64,000 nt of DNA from CAZSSH01 sp964609825 (GTDB lineage: Bacteria > Verrucomicrobiota > Lentisphaeria > Victivallales > Victivallaceae), in the NCBI GenBank assembly GCA_964609825.1, contig CAZSSH010000004.1, forward strand, positions 248,001 to 312,000. The letters run 5' to 3'. The translations under genes were made by a program, and so were the position numbers. Shown piece by piece: positions 1 through 11,357 of this stretch (positions are counted from its first letter, which is position 1; every line of letters begins with the position of its first letter). The notes below the pieces were generated by a model. That model did no database searches, had not been told where the DNA came from, and saw only the letters and a program-made list of their open reading frames with translations.

Positions 1-1
1 T

Positions 2-1363
2 CCGGTGATCTCGCTTTGGACGGCGCTCTTTGGGGCTTTGCTCCCCCTGTTGCTCGCTCACGGGCGGGTGCTGAGTTCGCGTTTCTCGCCCAACCGACAC
101 CGGACATTGCATCTGGCTTTATCACTCGCGGCATTGGCGTCATTATTTACCCTCATTGAATTTACCCGCGTCAACCTTTTCCCGTGGAACAGCACGTTTG
201 TCGCCATGTGGCAAAATACCAACTTGATCCAGATCGCCGCCGTTACAGGGGCGTACGGGATCACTTTTTTGATTTTGCTGGTCAACGGCGCGATTGCCTA
301 TACGCTCAAAACGGCGGCCGGGCGACCGTCCACGCGCATATTGTTTGCGGTGATGGTGTTGATGCTGGCAGTCTATGGGGCAGGGCAGTATGCGAGGACT
401 TACCGGCCGCAAGTTGAGGCGACCGAGTTTCGCGTCGGTGTCGTACAGGGCGATATTTCGCAGCGGCGCAGCGCCGACCGCAACCAAACCGAGGAGGCGC
501 TTGATGCTTATTTGGCTGAGAGTGCGAAATTGTTGCAAGGCGAGGTCAAGCCGGAGGTGATATTGTGGCCGGAGACCGCGGTGCCGTTTCCCTACCGGGG
601 CAATCACGAGCTCGGTTCGATGTTTCGCCGCAAGCTGCAAAACTTTATCCGTACCGAAAAAATTCCGATGCTCATGGGGACGCTTGACTTTGAGTACGTG
701 CCTCCGGGGATTGATAAAACTCCGCGTATGACCAACAGCGCGATCCAGTTTGACGGCTCGGGAGCGATGCTGCAAAAGTATGACAAAGTCCAGCGGGTGC
801 CGTATGGCGAATTCATCCCGTTTCGGCCCTATCTGCCGGAAGTGCTTATCCGTTGCATTGATATGAACCGCGATCTGGCGCCCGGGAGCGACTTTACGCC
901 GTTTGTGCTTGCACCCGAAGTGCGTGCGGGGGCGGCAATCTGCTACGAGGGAATTTTCGCCTTTCTGGCGCGCGAGTTTGCACTGCGCAAGGCCAACTTA
1001 TTGATCGTTTTGTCCAACGACGCATGGTATCCCAAAAGCAGCGAGCCTGAGCAGCATTTGGCCAACTCGGTATTCAACACCATCCAAACCCGCTTGCCGA
1101 TGGTGCGCTGCGGCAACAATGGCGGTAGTCTGGTACTCTCGCCCTACGGAGAAATCGTTTCGACGCTCAAAATTACCGGTCACGACCTCAAGCGCCCGGA
1201 GCTCGACCGCGGCCGCGGCAGCGCGGTGCTTACGGTCAAGGTGCCGGTGAACCCCGCGCCGACCTTTTTTGTCCGCCACGGGCAATGGTTTATGCTTGTT
1301 TTGCTGGCTTATCTGGCGCTTTATTCGCTCTATCTCGCGGTCAAAAAAATACGCCGGCACTGA
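2..1363 (+). CDS. lnt: Apolipoprotein N-acyltransferase, C-terminal part (5'-truncated by window edge)
   Basis: Inner-membrane enzyme that N-acylates the diacylglyceryl cysteine of lipoproteins, the last step of lipoprotein maturation. The reading frame is open at the left edge, so the first GTG at position 5 is probably internal and some N-terminal membrane helices are missing. Three or four hydrophobic segments (about residues 3-130 of the visible part) precede a nitrilase-type domain. Its catalytic triad is visible: Glu in WPETAVPF (about residue 190), Lys in YDKVQRVPYGEF (261) and Cys in AICYEG (313). A final membrane helix (about 425-445) and a basic tail close the protein, as is usual for Lnt. 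A GC-rich hairpin overlaps the stop codon. The assignment is confident; only the start is unknown. Confidence 0.93.
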   Translation, partial: PVISLWTALFGALLPLLLAHGRVLSSRFSPNRHRTLHLALSLAALASLFTLIEFTRVNLFPWNSTFVAMWQNTNLIQIAAVTGAYGITFLILLVNGAIAYTLKTAAGRPSTRILFAVMVLMLAVYGAGQYARTYRPQVEATEFRVGVVQGDISQRRSADRNQTEEALDAYLAESAKLLQGEVKPEVILWPETAVPFPYRGNHELGSMFRRKLQNFIRTEKIPMLMGTLDFEYVPPGIDKTPRMTNSAIQFDGSGAMLQKYDKVQRVPYGEFIPFRPYLPEVLIRCIDMNRDLAPGSDFTPFVLAPEVRAGAAICYEGIFAFLAREFALRKANLLIVLSNDAWYPKSSEPEQHLANSVFNTIQTRLPMVRCGNNGGSLVLSPYGEIVSTLKITGHDLKRPELDRGRGSAVLTVKVPVNPAPTFFVRHGQWFMLVLLAYLALYSLYLAVKKIRRH

Positions 1364-1390
1364 GGCCGGCGTGATGTGTTTTGTTTGATG
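1351..1390 (+). terminator. Hairpin terminator of lnt
   Basis: ACGCCGGC (1351-1358) pairs with GCCGGCGT (1365-1372) around a six-base loop that contains the lnt stop codon. It is followed by a T-rich run interrupted by G (GTGTTTTGTTT). It separates lnt from the convergent gene on the minus strand. Confidence 0.6.
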
Positions 1391-1399
1391 ATATAATCG

Positions 1400-2860
1400 T
1401 TATCGCTTTTTCAGTAAATCAATGTACCGGAAGTTAAGATCTTCTTTGTCCGAGGTGCCGACTCCGGGATAACTCAAGGTCGCGCCGTCGAGCTCCACTC
1501 CCAACGTGTCGCAGACAGCCATTTCTCCGGGAAATTCCCCCATCGAGAGCCCGGCAGGCAACAGGACTTCTCCCGCCGCTCCGGCTTTGACCCGGCGCGG
1601 TGTTTGCAAATTGGCCCAATAAAAGACTTTGGGGCTGTAGGGCCGCCCGGTCCAGCGGCCGCCGCCCCATTTGAGCGGCGGGGACGTGATTTGAGAAGAA
1701 ATCACTTTGGGATAGGCCAATATGATATGCTCCGGCTCCGCCGCGGGCTGCTTGCCGCTCTTAAACCAATGGTTGTAATAGGAGTAGACATCGAGCAAGC
1801 AGTGCCCTTTGTCATGCGAGGGCCAGATGTCGGTGCTCTCAACCGTATCGTTCCAGGTAATGATATGGATTTTGTCCGCGTGATTTTTGATTGCGGACTG
1901 ATAAAGATTATGGATTCTTTTGAACTCCGGCTCGGTGTATACTTTGCGGTTATAGTATCCCGGGCTGGAGGAAAAAATGTAGGGAGTATTGAGCTTGTCA
2001 AAATATTTTTTCATCTCCTCGCCGGTTTCGGCCGCATAGTTGGCGGGCCCGGCCGGGGAAAAATCGTACACGGCATCGGCAAACTCGCTCCAGATTTGCC
2101 GGTTCGGCGTATGAGTCCTGATATCGGCGATGAAATAAAAGTTGGCGTTGTTCTTTTTGAGTTCTTTGATAATGTCGCGCCAGCCGCCGTCCGGGGCCGG
2201 GGCATTTTTGTCGGGTGCGTGCCCCATGCAGGAGTCGGTCGCAAAGTGGATGATGACCGGCGCTCCGTCGATGCGCCACAATGCATCTGCCGCTTTGCCG
2301 GACGGAAGATTTGCCAAAATGGCAGTCAACAACTCCCGGTTTTGTGCGGGATTGGGTGAATATCTTTGGAGACAGTCGCCGGAGTAATTACTTGGCTCGA
2401 CAAAGATCCCGATTTTCATGCCGGTTTCGGCCGCCGCCTCCAGCCAAACCGGCAGCATGCCGTAGCTGGCCAAGGGGATATTGTCATAGCTCCAGCTTTG
2501 GGCCGGATCGTATCCCGGGAGCGGCATGCAATCGTAGAGCATGACGTCAATCCCGGCTTGTTTCATTTGGGTCAGCGTTTCCAATGCAAACGGCATGGTT
2601 AGTTTCATATACTCCGGGCTGCCGATGACCGGCGGTTTTTCGGGGAGCCTGGTCGGGGTTGCAAATACCGGATAATTATTGCCGTTTTTCTTTGCCCGGT
2701 CATAAGCATAATCCTGCCACTGCCGGTTGCCGTTTAAGGCTCCCAAGGGTGTTTTCCAACTGACATAGGTGACGATGACTTCCTTTTCGGTTTTTTCCCC
2801 GGCTTGCGCGAGACCGCCAAAGATCATTAAAACCGCCCAAACGATGACTCCGTATTTCAT
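1400..2860 (-). CDS. Secreted GH71-like glycoside hydrolase (alpha-glucanase family resemblance)
   Basis: 486-aa exported protein. The start chosen is the ATG at 2860, because AAAGGAGAG lies nine bases upstream and the translation then begins with a signal peptide (MKYGVIVWAVLMIFGGLAQA, cleavage near residue 20). An upstream in-frame start would lie inside the preceding gene. The body resembles GH71 and GH71/99-like TIM-barrel enzymes: an early YVSW strand, an acidic LYDCMPLPGYD segment, MKIGIFVEPSNY, and a late ITWNDTVES block (about residue 335) like the WND-x-x-ES motif of GH71. Characterised GH71 enzymes cleave alpha-1,3-glucan; the substrate here is unknown. It is the last gene of a regulator-pseudopilin-enzyme operon, 14 bases after the pseudopilin stop. 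The family is fairly likely, the activity inferred. Confidence 0.7.
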   Translation of the reverse strand: MKYGVIVWAVLMIFGGLAQAGEKTEKEVIVTYVSWKTPLGALNGNRQWQDYAYDRAKKNGNNYPVFATPTRLPEKPPVIGSPEYMKLTMPFALETLTQMKQAGIDVMLYDCMPLPGYDPAQSWSYDNIPLASYGMLPVWLEAAAETGMKIGIFVEPSNYSGDCLQRYSPNPAQNRELLTAILANLPSGKAADALWRIDGAPVIIHFATDSCMGHAPDKNAPAPDGGWRDIIKELKKNNANFYFIADIRTHTPNRQIWSEFADAVYDFSPAGPANYAAETGEEMKKYFDKLNTPYIFSSSPGYYNRKVYTEPEFKRIHNLYQSAIKNHADKIHIITWNDTVESTDIWPSHDKGHCLLDVYSYYNHWFKSGKQPAAEPEHIILAYPKVISSQITSPPLKWGGGRWTGRPYSPKVFYWANLQTPRRVKAGAAGEVLLPAGLSMGEFPGEMAVCDTLGVELDGATLSYPGVGTSDKEDLNFRYIDLLKKR

Positions 2861-2874
2861 AGCAGTGCTCTCCT

Positions 2875-3561
2875 TTACAGGCGGTTCCACATGGTTCCGG
2901 TTTCGTTGGCGTACCAGGATTGGCCAAAAACGAGTTTATATAAACTTTGCCAGGCATTCGGATTTTCCTTAATATTGCCGGGCACGACCACGCTTTTTAC
3001 ATGCGAATCACCGAGAAGCACATTGCAAACTCCGTGTCTGGGGTAAGCCATCGGGTTGACATCGCTGATGCCGGACTCGACGTGAAAATAGCCGCGAAAC
3101 GATTTGGTACTGATATTTTGCGCATTTTCGACCAAAATCAGTTTGCGGGATGGATCTTTGAGTTTGGCAATGGGATAACCGGCCAGATGCCGCCGGTTGA
3201 AGCCGTAGCTGACACCGCCGGCATTGTAGGCGGTCTGTGGGTCACGCTCCAGATTGCCGGAGTCCGACGGACACCAGAGAATCCGTCCCGGGGCATTTTT
3301 GCCGGTGCTCAAAACCATCAATTGCTTGTGCCATGCCGTGTAATTGTTGGCAATCGAGTAATCGCTGTCCATCAGTCTGCCCTGATAGGTGTCGGTGTAC
3401 AACACTGTTAATAACCCGAGCTGCTTGAGATTGCTCAGACAGGAAGTCTTTTTGGCGGTCTCCCGGGCCTTGTTTAATGCCGGCAAGAGCATGCTGGCCA
3501 AAATGGCGATGATGGCAATAACCACTAAAAGCTCGATTAGTGTAAAAATTTTCTTCATCAT
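2875..3561 (-). CDS. Type II/IV pseudopilin-like secreted protein, H-X9-DG-like class
   Basis: 228-aa protein with a class III prepilin leader. MMKKIFTLIELL has the FTLIE recognition site with Glu at +5, then a hydrophobic helix (VVIAIIAILASMLLPAL) and NKARETAKK, where pilin helices turn polar. The C-terminal part carries RHGVCNVLLGDSHVKSV near residue 180, a one-residue-shorter version of the H-X9-DG motif found in such proteins of Planctomycetes and Lentisphaerae. A prepilin peptidase would cut before the Phe. It is the middle gene of an operon: the regulator stop lies 8 bases upstream, and its own stop overlaps the ribosome binding site of the GH71-like gene. The role (surface display, export of the enzyme or pilus-like assembly) is not known. 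Confidence 0.85.
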   Translation of the reverse strand: MMKKIFTLIELLVVIAIIAILASMLLPALNKARETAKKTSCLSNLKQLGLLTVLYTDTYQGRLMDSDYSIANNYTAWHKQLMVLSTGKNAPGRILWCPSDSGNLERDPQTAYNAGGVSYGFNRRHLAGYPIAKLKDPSRKLILVENAQNISTKSFRGYFHVESGISDVNPMAYPRHGVCNVLLGDSHVKSVVVPGNIKENPNAWQSLYKLVFGQSWYANETGTMWNRL

Positions 3562-3569
3562 AATTCCCC

Positions 3570-4658
3570 TTAATTTTTATGGTTGATCGGGACGTTTTTA
3601 TCGTTAAAATTGCAGTCTATAACCGAGCTGCGCTCAATGACCACCGGGTCGAGCTCGATTTGGATGAGTTCCGACGGATTTTTGCGGATTTGGTCAATGG
3701 CGTCAAGGATGCTTTTGACATAACGCGGGTAACTGCAGCCGACGGTGGTCAAGGCGGGGATGTAAAAACTTCCCAGTTGCGCCCCGTCGGCGCCAATGAC
3801 GCTGACATCCTCGGGGACCTTGATGTTGTGGGTCGCCAGCGCCCGGAAAACTGCGCCCGCCGGACCGTCGCTCAAGACGTACATGGCGGTGAAATCGGGG
3901 TGCTTGGCTGCGAGGTAGCAGTCGAGCCTCTCAAAAGTTTTGACGGTGGAGTTTTCGCCGCTGTTGACGTTGGCATCAATCACCTCCACGGAGCAACCGT
4001 GCGCCTTGGCCATCATCAAAAAGCCGTCGGCACGATCCTTGATGACGCCGTTTTTTGGCTCGGTGATCATCAGGGCGAGTTTGCGGTGCCCCTTGCCGTA
4101 AAGATAATCAGCGGCGAGAAGCCCGCCTTTTAGTGAGTTGCAAGTGACAAAGTTGAACTCGATCCCGTAAAACGGGTGGCCGATAAAAATCACCGGCACC
4201 GGCGCCGATAAAATGCGGTAAACGTCGTCCATTGCAAGTTTTTGAGTATTGAGCACCAGCACAAAATCAAATTCGCGCACCGGGACAAACTTAAAAATCC
4301 CGTCGTTGTCACAGGGGAAACTGAATTTTTGCACCACAAAATTGCGCTCACGCCCTTGTTGCAGCACTTGCTCCTCGATTTCCGAAAAAATCGGCGACGG
4401 CCAATTGGGCAGCATCAACGCGATTTTGAGTTGCTGCGAGTTGGACGAGCCGTAGCGAAAAATCCCTTTGCCGGGGCGGCGGATGATCCAGCCGGTACGC
4501 TCCAGGCGCTCCAAAGCCTGATAGGCAACATGCTGGCTGATCCGGTGGCGCGTCATGATGGCGCGTACCGAGCTTACACGCCCCCCCTCGGGGATGGTTT
4601 TAAGCTCCTCCAAGAGTTTCTGATGCAAAACTTCTGACTTATTGATGTGAATTAACAT
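3570..4658 (-). CDS. GntR-type winged helix fused to LacI-type sugar sensor; transcription regulator
   Basis: 362-aa regulator. The ATG at 4658 is preferred: GGAG lies about ten bases upstream, and the alternative start two codons earlier would be TTG. Residues 1-70 form a GntR-like winged helix (RVSSVRAIMTRHRISQHVAYQALERL, with the wing GWIIRRPGKGIF). The remainder is a periplasmic-binding-protein fold of the LacI/GalR kind (LKIALMLPNWPSP, VPVIFIGHPFYG, GGLLAADYLYGKGHRKLALM, DVSVIGADGAQ). This architecture, as in AraR, binds a sugar effector and releases DNA. It is the first gene of an operon with a pseudopilin and a GH71-like enzyme, so it probably controls that enzyme and itself. Confidence 0.87.
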   Translation of the reverse strand: MLIHINKSEVLHQKLLEELKTIPEGGRVSSVRAIMTRHRISQHVAYQALERLERTGWIIRRPGKGIFRYGSSNSQQLKIALMLPNWPSPIFSEIEEQVLQQGRERNFVVQKFSFPCDNDGIFKFVPVREFDFVLVLNTQKLAMDDVYRILSAPVPVIFIGHPFYGIEFNFVTCNSLKGGLLAADYLYGKGHRKLALMITEPKNGVIKDRADGFLMMAKAHGCSVEVIDANVNSGENSTVKTFERLDCYLAAKHPDFTAMYVLSDGPAGAVFRALATHNIKVPEDVSVIGADGAQLGSFYIPALTTVGCSYPRYVKSILDAIDQIRKNPSELIQIELDPVVIERSSVIDCNFNDKNVPINHKN

Positions 4659-4683
4659 AGACAAATTCTCCGTATCTGTCTAT

Positions 4684-4713
4684 ATCATAGTGTATTGATA
4701 CGCATCTTGTCAA
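4684..4713 (-). promoter_or_regulatory. Sigma-70-type promoter of regulator-pseudopilin-GH71 operon
   Basis: Read on the minus strand, TTGACA (4713-4708), an 18-base spacer and TATGAT (4689-4684) form a near-consensus promoter about 25 bases before the regulator start. The spacer contains GTATCAATAC, a candidate operator half of the site described separately. Confidence 0.75.
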
Positions 4714-4778
4714 GCATCATTGCGAAAAAAATGCAAAAAAACTCGTTTGGGATATCAACTGTATCAATCGGTTGATAC
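4692..4778. promoter_or_regulatory. Paired candidate operators GTATCAA/TTGATAC
   Basis: An inverted repeat GTATCAA-TCGG-TTGATAC spans 4761-4778. A shorter related palindrome, GTATTGATAC, spans 4692-4701 and lies exactly between the -35 and -10 hexamers of the regulator promoter. The two centres are about 73 bp apart, close to seven helical turns, which would suit looping. Binding by the adjacent GntR/LacI-like regulator is inference. Confidence 0.55.
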
Positions 4779-4798
4779 GGTTTTCCCGGTAAAATGAG

Positions 4799-5467
4799 TT
4801 AACGGCCGGAGGGGAGCTGCCACAAGTCGGGCTCATTGAGAAACCGGCTGCTTTTGGAAAAAACGCGGCTGCCGAAAAAACCGTTGTGCGCCGACAAGGG
4901 TGACGGGTGCGCGCTTTTGAGGATCAAATGCTGCGGGTGGTTGAGGATATATTTTTGCTTGCCGATGGCATAATTGCCCCACAAAATAAAGACTTTGGGT
5001 CGCGCGTCGGCGGCCAAGGCAGCGATCACACTGTCGGTAAAAACTTCCCAGTTGAGGTGGCGGTGGCTCGCCGCGTGCTCGGCCTCGACGCTCAAAATCG
5101 CATTTAACAACAAGACGCCGCGCGCCGCCCACGGCTCGAGGTTGCCGGAGACGGGGAGGGGGAGTCCGAGGTCGGCCTGATACTCTTTAAAGATATTTTT
5201 TAAGCTGGGGGGCGGCATCACGCCGTCGGGGACGCTGAACGATAACCCGCAGGCTTGTCCGGGCCCGTGATACGGGTCCTGGCCGATAATGACCGCTTTG
5301 ACCGCTTCGGGCGGCGTCGAGCGCAAGGCATGAAAGACCCGGCCCTCCGGCGGATACACGGTGTGATTTTGCCGCTCCTCGGCGAGTTGCCGCAAAGTGG
5401 CGCCCAAGAGTTTAAAGTTGGTGTATCCGGTTAAAAAGTTGATCCAGTTAAGCGGCAGTTGATCCAT
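4799..5467 (-). CDS. ung: Uracil-DNA glycosylase, family 1
   Basis: 222-aa base-excision repair enzyme that removes uracil from DNA. The start at 5467 (MDQLPLNW) is chosen because AAAGGGA lies seven bases upstream. It overlaps the end of the MFS gene by 20 bases, which is in keeping with the rest of this packed operon. Motif A GQDPYHG (62-68, catalytic Asp65) and the Leu-intercalation motif HPSPLSAH (187-194, His187) are intact, and the length fits family 1 enzymes (about 220-230 aa). It is the last gene of the mfd operon, so two DNA repair genes sit at opposite ends of one transcription unit. Confidence 0.95.
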   Translation of the reverse strand: MDQLPLNWINFLTGYTNFKLLGATLRQLAEERQNHTVYPPEGRVFHALRSTPPEAVKAVIIGQDPYHGPGQACGLSFSVPDGVMPPPSLKNIFKEYQADLGLPLPVSGNLEPWAARGVLLLNAILSVEAEHAASHRHLNWEVFTDSVIAALAADARPKVFILWGNYAIGKQKYILNHPQHLILKSAHPSPLSAHNGFFGSRVFSKSSRFLNEPDLWQLPSGR

Positions 5468-6686
5468 GTTTTTTCCCTTTGTTTTTGGCAAATTGCGGCA
5501 GTCCCCGAACCGCCCACAAGGCGGGGAGCAATAACGTAATCGAGACCGCAGTCAGCAAATAAAATGAGTTAAAGTGTTTTATAATCGAGGAGCCGATGAA
5601 GCCCGCGAGGAGCAAAAAGGGCAGGAGGAGCATAAACATTAAGGCGGTGCCGCGCCCGATCAATCGCGCGTCAAACAAATTGACCATGACGGTCGACTGC
5701 GCGGTATTCCACAAATCGCGCGAGAAACCGAGCAAAAAGAAAAGAGCCAGCACCAAGACGATATGAAACATAAAAAAACAAAGGACGAGTACCGTCAAGT
5801 ACGAGTAAAGCGACCATTGCATGATTTGGCGCTCGCCGACTTTGTTGATCAAAAATCCGCCGCAGACGTTGCCCGCCACCGCACCCACAACGACCAGCGC
5901 GGTAAAGAGCCCGGCGCTGGATTCGCCCAAATTGAGCGCGCTTTTGGCGTGAATGGGGATATAGGCCAAATCGATTAATATGGCGCATTGAAAGATCCGG
6001 ACCAAAATCAATTTTTTAAACTCCTCTTTGCCAAGGATTTCACCATAGGTGGCACTTCCCGCGCCGGTGCGGATTGTGGCCGCCGGCTCGCGCACCTTGT
6101 ACTGAAAGTACATGGCGGAAATAAACAACAACGAGCTCAATAAAAACAATAAACCGAAGCCGTTTTTGCCCGGTACCTGATTGAGCAAAAAGGAAACCAG
6201 AAAACCGCACCCGAGGCCGATCACCGAGCTGATGCCGAAGCGCAGGGCAAACAATCGTCCCACCAATTTATGCGGCACCGTTTTTTGGAGAAAGCGAAAC
6301 CACGGCGCAATCGCCGCCCCGGTGGCAATCCCGTAAGCGAGCAAGCACAGCCCGATCAGCATCCCCGCCACTTTGCCGTCGGTGATCAAAAAGCAAAATG
6401 CCGCCATCAAAAAATAGGGGATTCTCTGAAAGATGCCGCAAATCAACACCGCCTTTTTTTGCACCGCAAAGCGGTCGATGGCCCCGGCGGTCAAGGGCGT
6501 TCCCAGCGAGAGCCCGATCAGAGGGAGAATCGGCGACATGGTAATCCAAAACGGGTCGGCCCCGAGCGTAGAGAGCACCATTGGGATCACCGTTTCTCCC
6601 GCCACAAACACCATGGCGCTGCTGGAGATGACACCCTCCATTAATTGGATGGAGAAATTACTCCATCGGTTTTTGACGAGCTCCAT
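5448..6686 (-). CDS. MFS transporter
   Basis: 412-aa integral membrane protein with about twelve hydrophobic segments in two halves, a typical size for the major facilitator superfamily. Basic and polar loops such as FLQKTVPHKLVGRLFALRFG after the first half, and GERQIMQWS in the second, resemble MFS signature loops. The substrate cannot be told from the sequence. The start ATG lies 3 bases after the CYTH gene stop, and the end overlaps ung. Co-transcription with repair genes is probably positional only. Confidence 0.85.
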   Translation of the reverse strand: MELVKNRWSNFSIQLMEGVISSSAMVFVAGETVIPMVLSTLGADPFWITMSPILPLIGLSLGTPLTAGAIDRFAVQKKAVLICGIFQRIPYFLMAAFCFLITDGKVAGMLIGLCLLAYGIATGAAIAPWFRFLQKTVPHKLVGRLFALRFGISSVIGLGCGFLVSFLLNQVPGKNGFGLLFLLSSLLFISAMYFQYKVREPAATIRTGAGSATYGEILGKEEFKKLILVRIFQCAILIDLAYIPIHAKSALNLGESSAGLFTALVVVGAVAGNVCGGFLINKVGERQIMQWSLYSYLTVLVLCFFMFHIVLVLALFFLLGFSRDLWNTAQSTVMVNLFDARLIGRGTALMFMLLLPFLLLAGFIGSSIIKHFNSFYLLTAVSITLLLPALWAVRGLPQFAKNKGKKHGSTAA

Positions 6687-6689
6687 TGC

Positions 6690-7157
6690 TCACCACTTGG
6701 TAAACGGTTTTTGGGCCAACGAGCCGTTGCCGTAGCGGCGGTCCAAACTCACTTCTTTGCCCAGCCAGTCGGGACGCTCAAACTCCTCTTCTTCGCTCGC
6801 AAGCTCGATTTCGGCGGTGTAAAGCCCGCTGTTGAGCCCCAGATACTCGTCAACTTCCCAGACGTGCTTGCCGACGCGGACCAGATAGCGGTATTTCTCC
6901 ACCAGTCTGGTGCCGCAAAATTCGCGCAGCATCGCCTCGGCCTCGGCGGCCGGGATGCGGTACTCAAACTCGCTGCGGGTGAAGTTTTTGAGCTCTCCTT
7001 TGATCGTCAAAAAGCCTGCGTCGCCGGCGATCCGGACGCGGATGCCCGGCCCCCCCGTCGAGATAAAGTACCCTTGGACCAGTCGCGTTTTGGAGACGAC
7101 GGCGCGGCGCCAGTTGTCGTTTTTGAGTAAAAATTTGCGTTCTATTTCTTTTGGCAT
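6690..7157 (-). CDS. CYTH domain protein (triphosphate tunnel metalloenzyme)
   Basis: 155-aa single-domain protein. The N-terminal signature EIERKFLL (residues 4-11, ExExK) and alternating charged strands (RVRIAGDAGFLTIKGE, EFEYRIP, WEVDEYLG, YTAEIEL) match the CYTH / triphosphate tunnel fold. Such proteins hydrolyse inorganic triphosphate or nucleoside triphosphates, or cyclise ATP. The short bacterial form next to housekeeping genes is most often a triphosphatase, but the substrate is not shown. It overlaps the end of the PHP gene by 16 bases. Confidence 0.88.
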   Translation of the reverse strand: MPKEIERKFLLKNDNWRRAVVSKTRLVQGYFISTGGPGIRVRIAGDAGFLTIKGELKNFTRSEFEYRIPAAEAEAMLREFCGTRLVEKYRYLVRVGKHVWEVDEYLGLNSGLYTAEIELASEEEEFERPDWLGKEVSLDRRYGNGSLAQKPFTKW

Positions 7158-8001
7158 GATAACCGCCCTTTCAACGATTGGAGGATGCTTTCGGGGATGC
7201 GCATTTTGCCCGCGCCGGAGCCGAGCTCGATGCCGGGGGAGTTGTCGCCGTGGAAATCACTGCCGCCGGAGCCGTCAAGACCGTAGACTTCGGCCAACTC
7301 GGTGAGCATCTGAGTCTCGGCCGCGCCGAACATACTGTAATATGTTTCCACCGCGTCGAGCCCGACCGGCCCGAGTTTGCGCATCAGTCGCCGCGCCCAG
7401 GCGCGCTCGTTGCGTTCGCGGTAAATCGGGTGCGCCCAGACGGCGAGGCCGCCCGCGTTTTTAATCGCCGCAATCGCGGCGTTCGGGGGCGGCAAATGCC
7501 GCGGGACATAGGCTGGGCAGCCGCGGTTAAGGAGCTTGTCAAACACGCTCTGCAAGTCGGGGAAATGGTATTTGGCGGCCACGATGCGGGCGATGTGCGG
7601 CCGGCCCACCGAGGCGCAGTCGTCGGTGTTGAGCACAAGCTCGTCCCAGGTAAACGGGTAATTGAGGGTGATGAGTTTGCGGCGGATGGTTTCGTTGCGC
7701 GCAATGCGCTCCTTGCGGGCGTTTTCCAAAAAAGTTTGCAAGGCCGCGTTGCCGCAATCGACATAAAGCCCGATAATGTGGATTTCGCGGGCGCTGAAGC
7801 TGCAGGAGAGCTCCACCCCGGCAATTGCCTCCAAGTCGGGGTGCGCTTGGGCCGCCGCCAAAAACTCGGGGACGCCCGCCACCGTGTCGTGGTCAGTGAG
7901 GGCGACGGCGGCCAAATTCTTTTGGGCGGCCAAATGGATCAGCTCGGAGGGGGTTAAGCTCCCGTCCGAAAAAATGCTGTGCATGTGTAAATCGATGGTT
8001 C

Positions 8002-8005
<4 letters not shown>
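7142..8005 (-). CDS. PHP-domain phosphoesterase (RNase AM / TrpH-like)
   Basis: 287-aa protein of the polymerase-and-histidinol-phosphatase family. Metal-binding motifs are present in order: DLHMHSIFSDG (5-15), ALTDHDTVAG (about 36-45), the Glu of GVELSC (about 63), VWAHP (about 198) and a late GGSDFHGDNSPG (about 252). This set and length match the TrpH/YciV (RNase AM) group, a 5'-3' exonuclease or 3',5'-nucleoside bisphosphate phosphatase that trims RNA 5' ends. Its ATG overlaps the mfd stop by 4 bases, so it is translationally coupled to mfd. Confidence 0.9.
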
Positions 8006-11232
<3,227 letters not shown>

Positions 11233-11297
11233 GATCCGACTTGATTTTCACAAAAAAAAATATATAATGTTAACCTCATTGGCTATGCAAAAAGCAT

Positions 11298-11312
11298 TGT
11301 TATAGTATAACA
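11298..11312. promoter_or_regulatory. Palindrome upstream of rpoD
   Basis: TGTTATA-G-TATAACA is a perfect 7-bp inverted repeat with one central base. It contains TATAGT/TATAAC sequences that could serve as the -10 of the rpoD promoter (TTGGCT lies 16 bases before TATAGT). It may be a regulator site or just a symmetrical -10 region. Confidence 0.35.
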
Positions 11313-11357
11313 TGTTTAACGGTTTTTACAAGTTAAAAATAAGGGTTAACGGATAAA

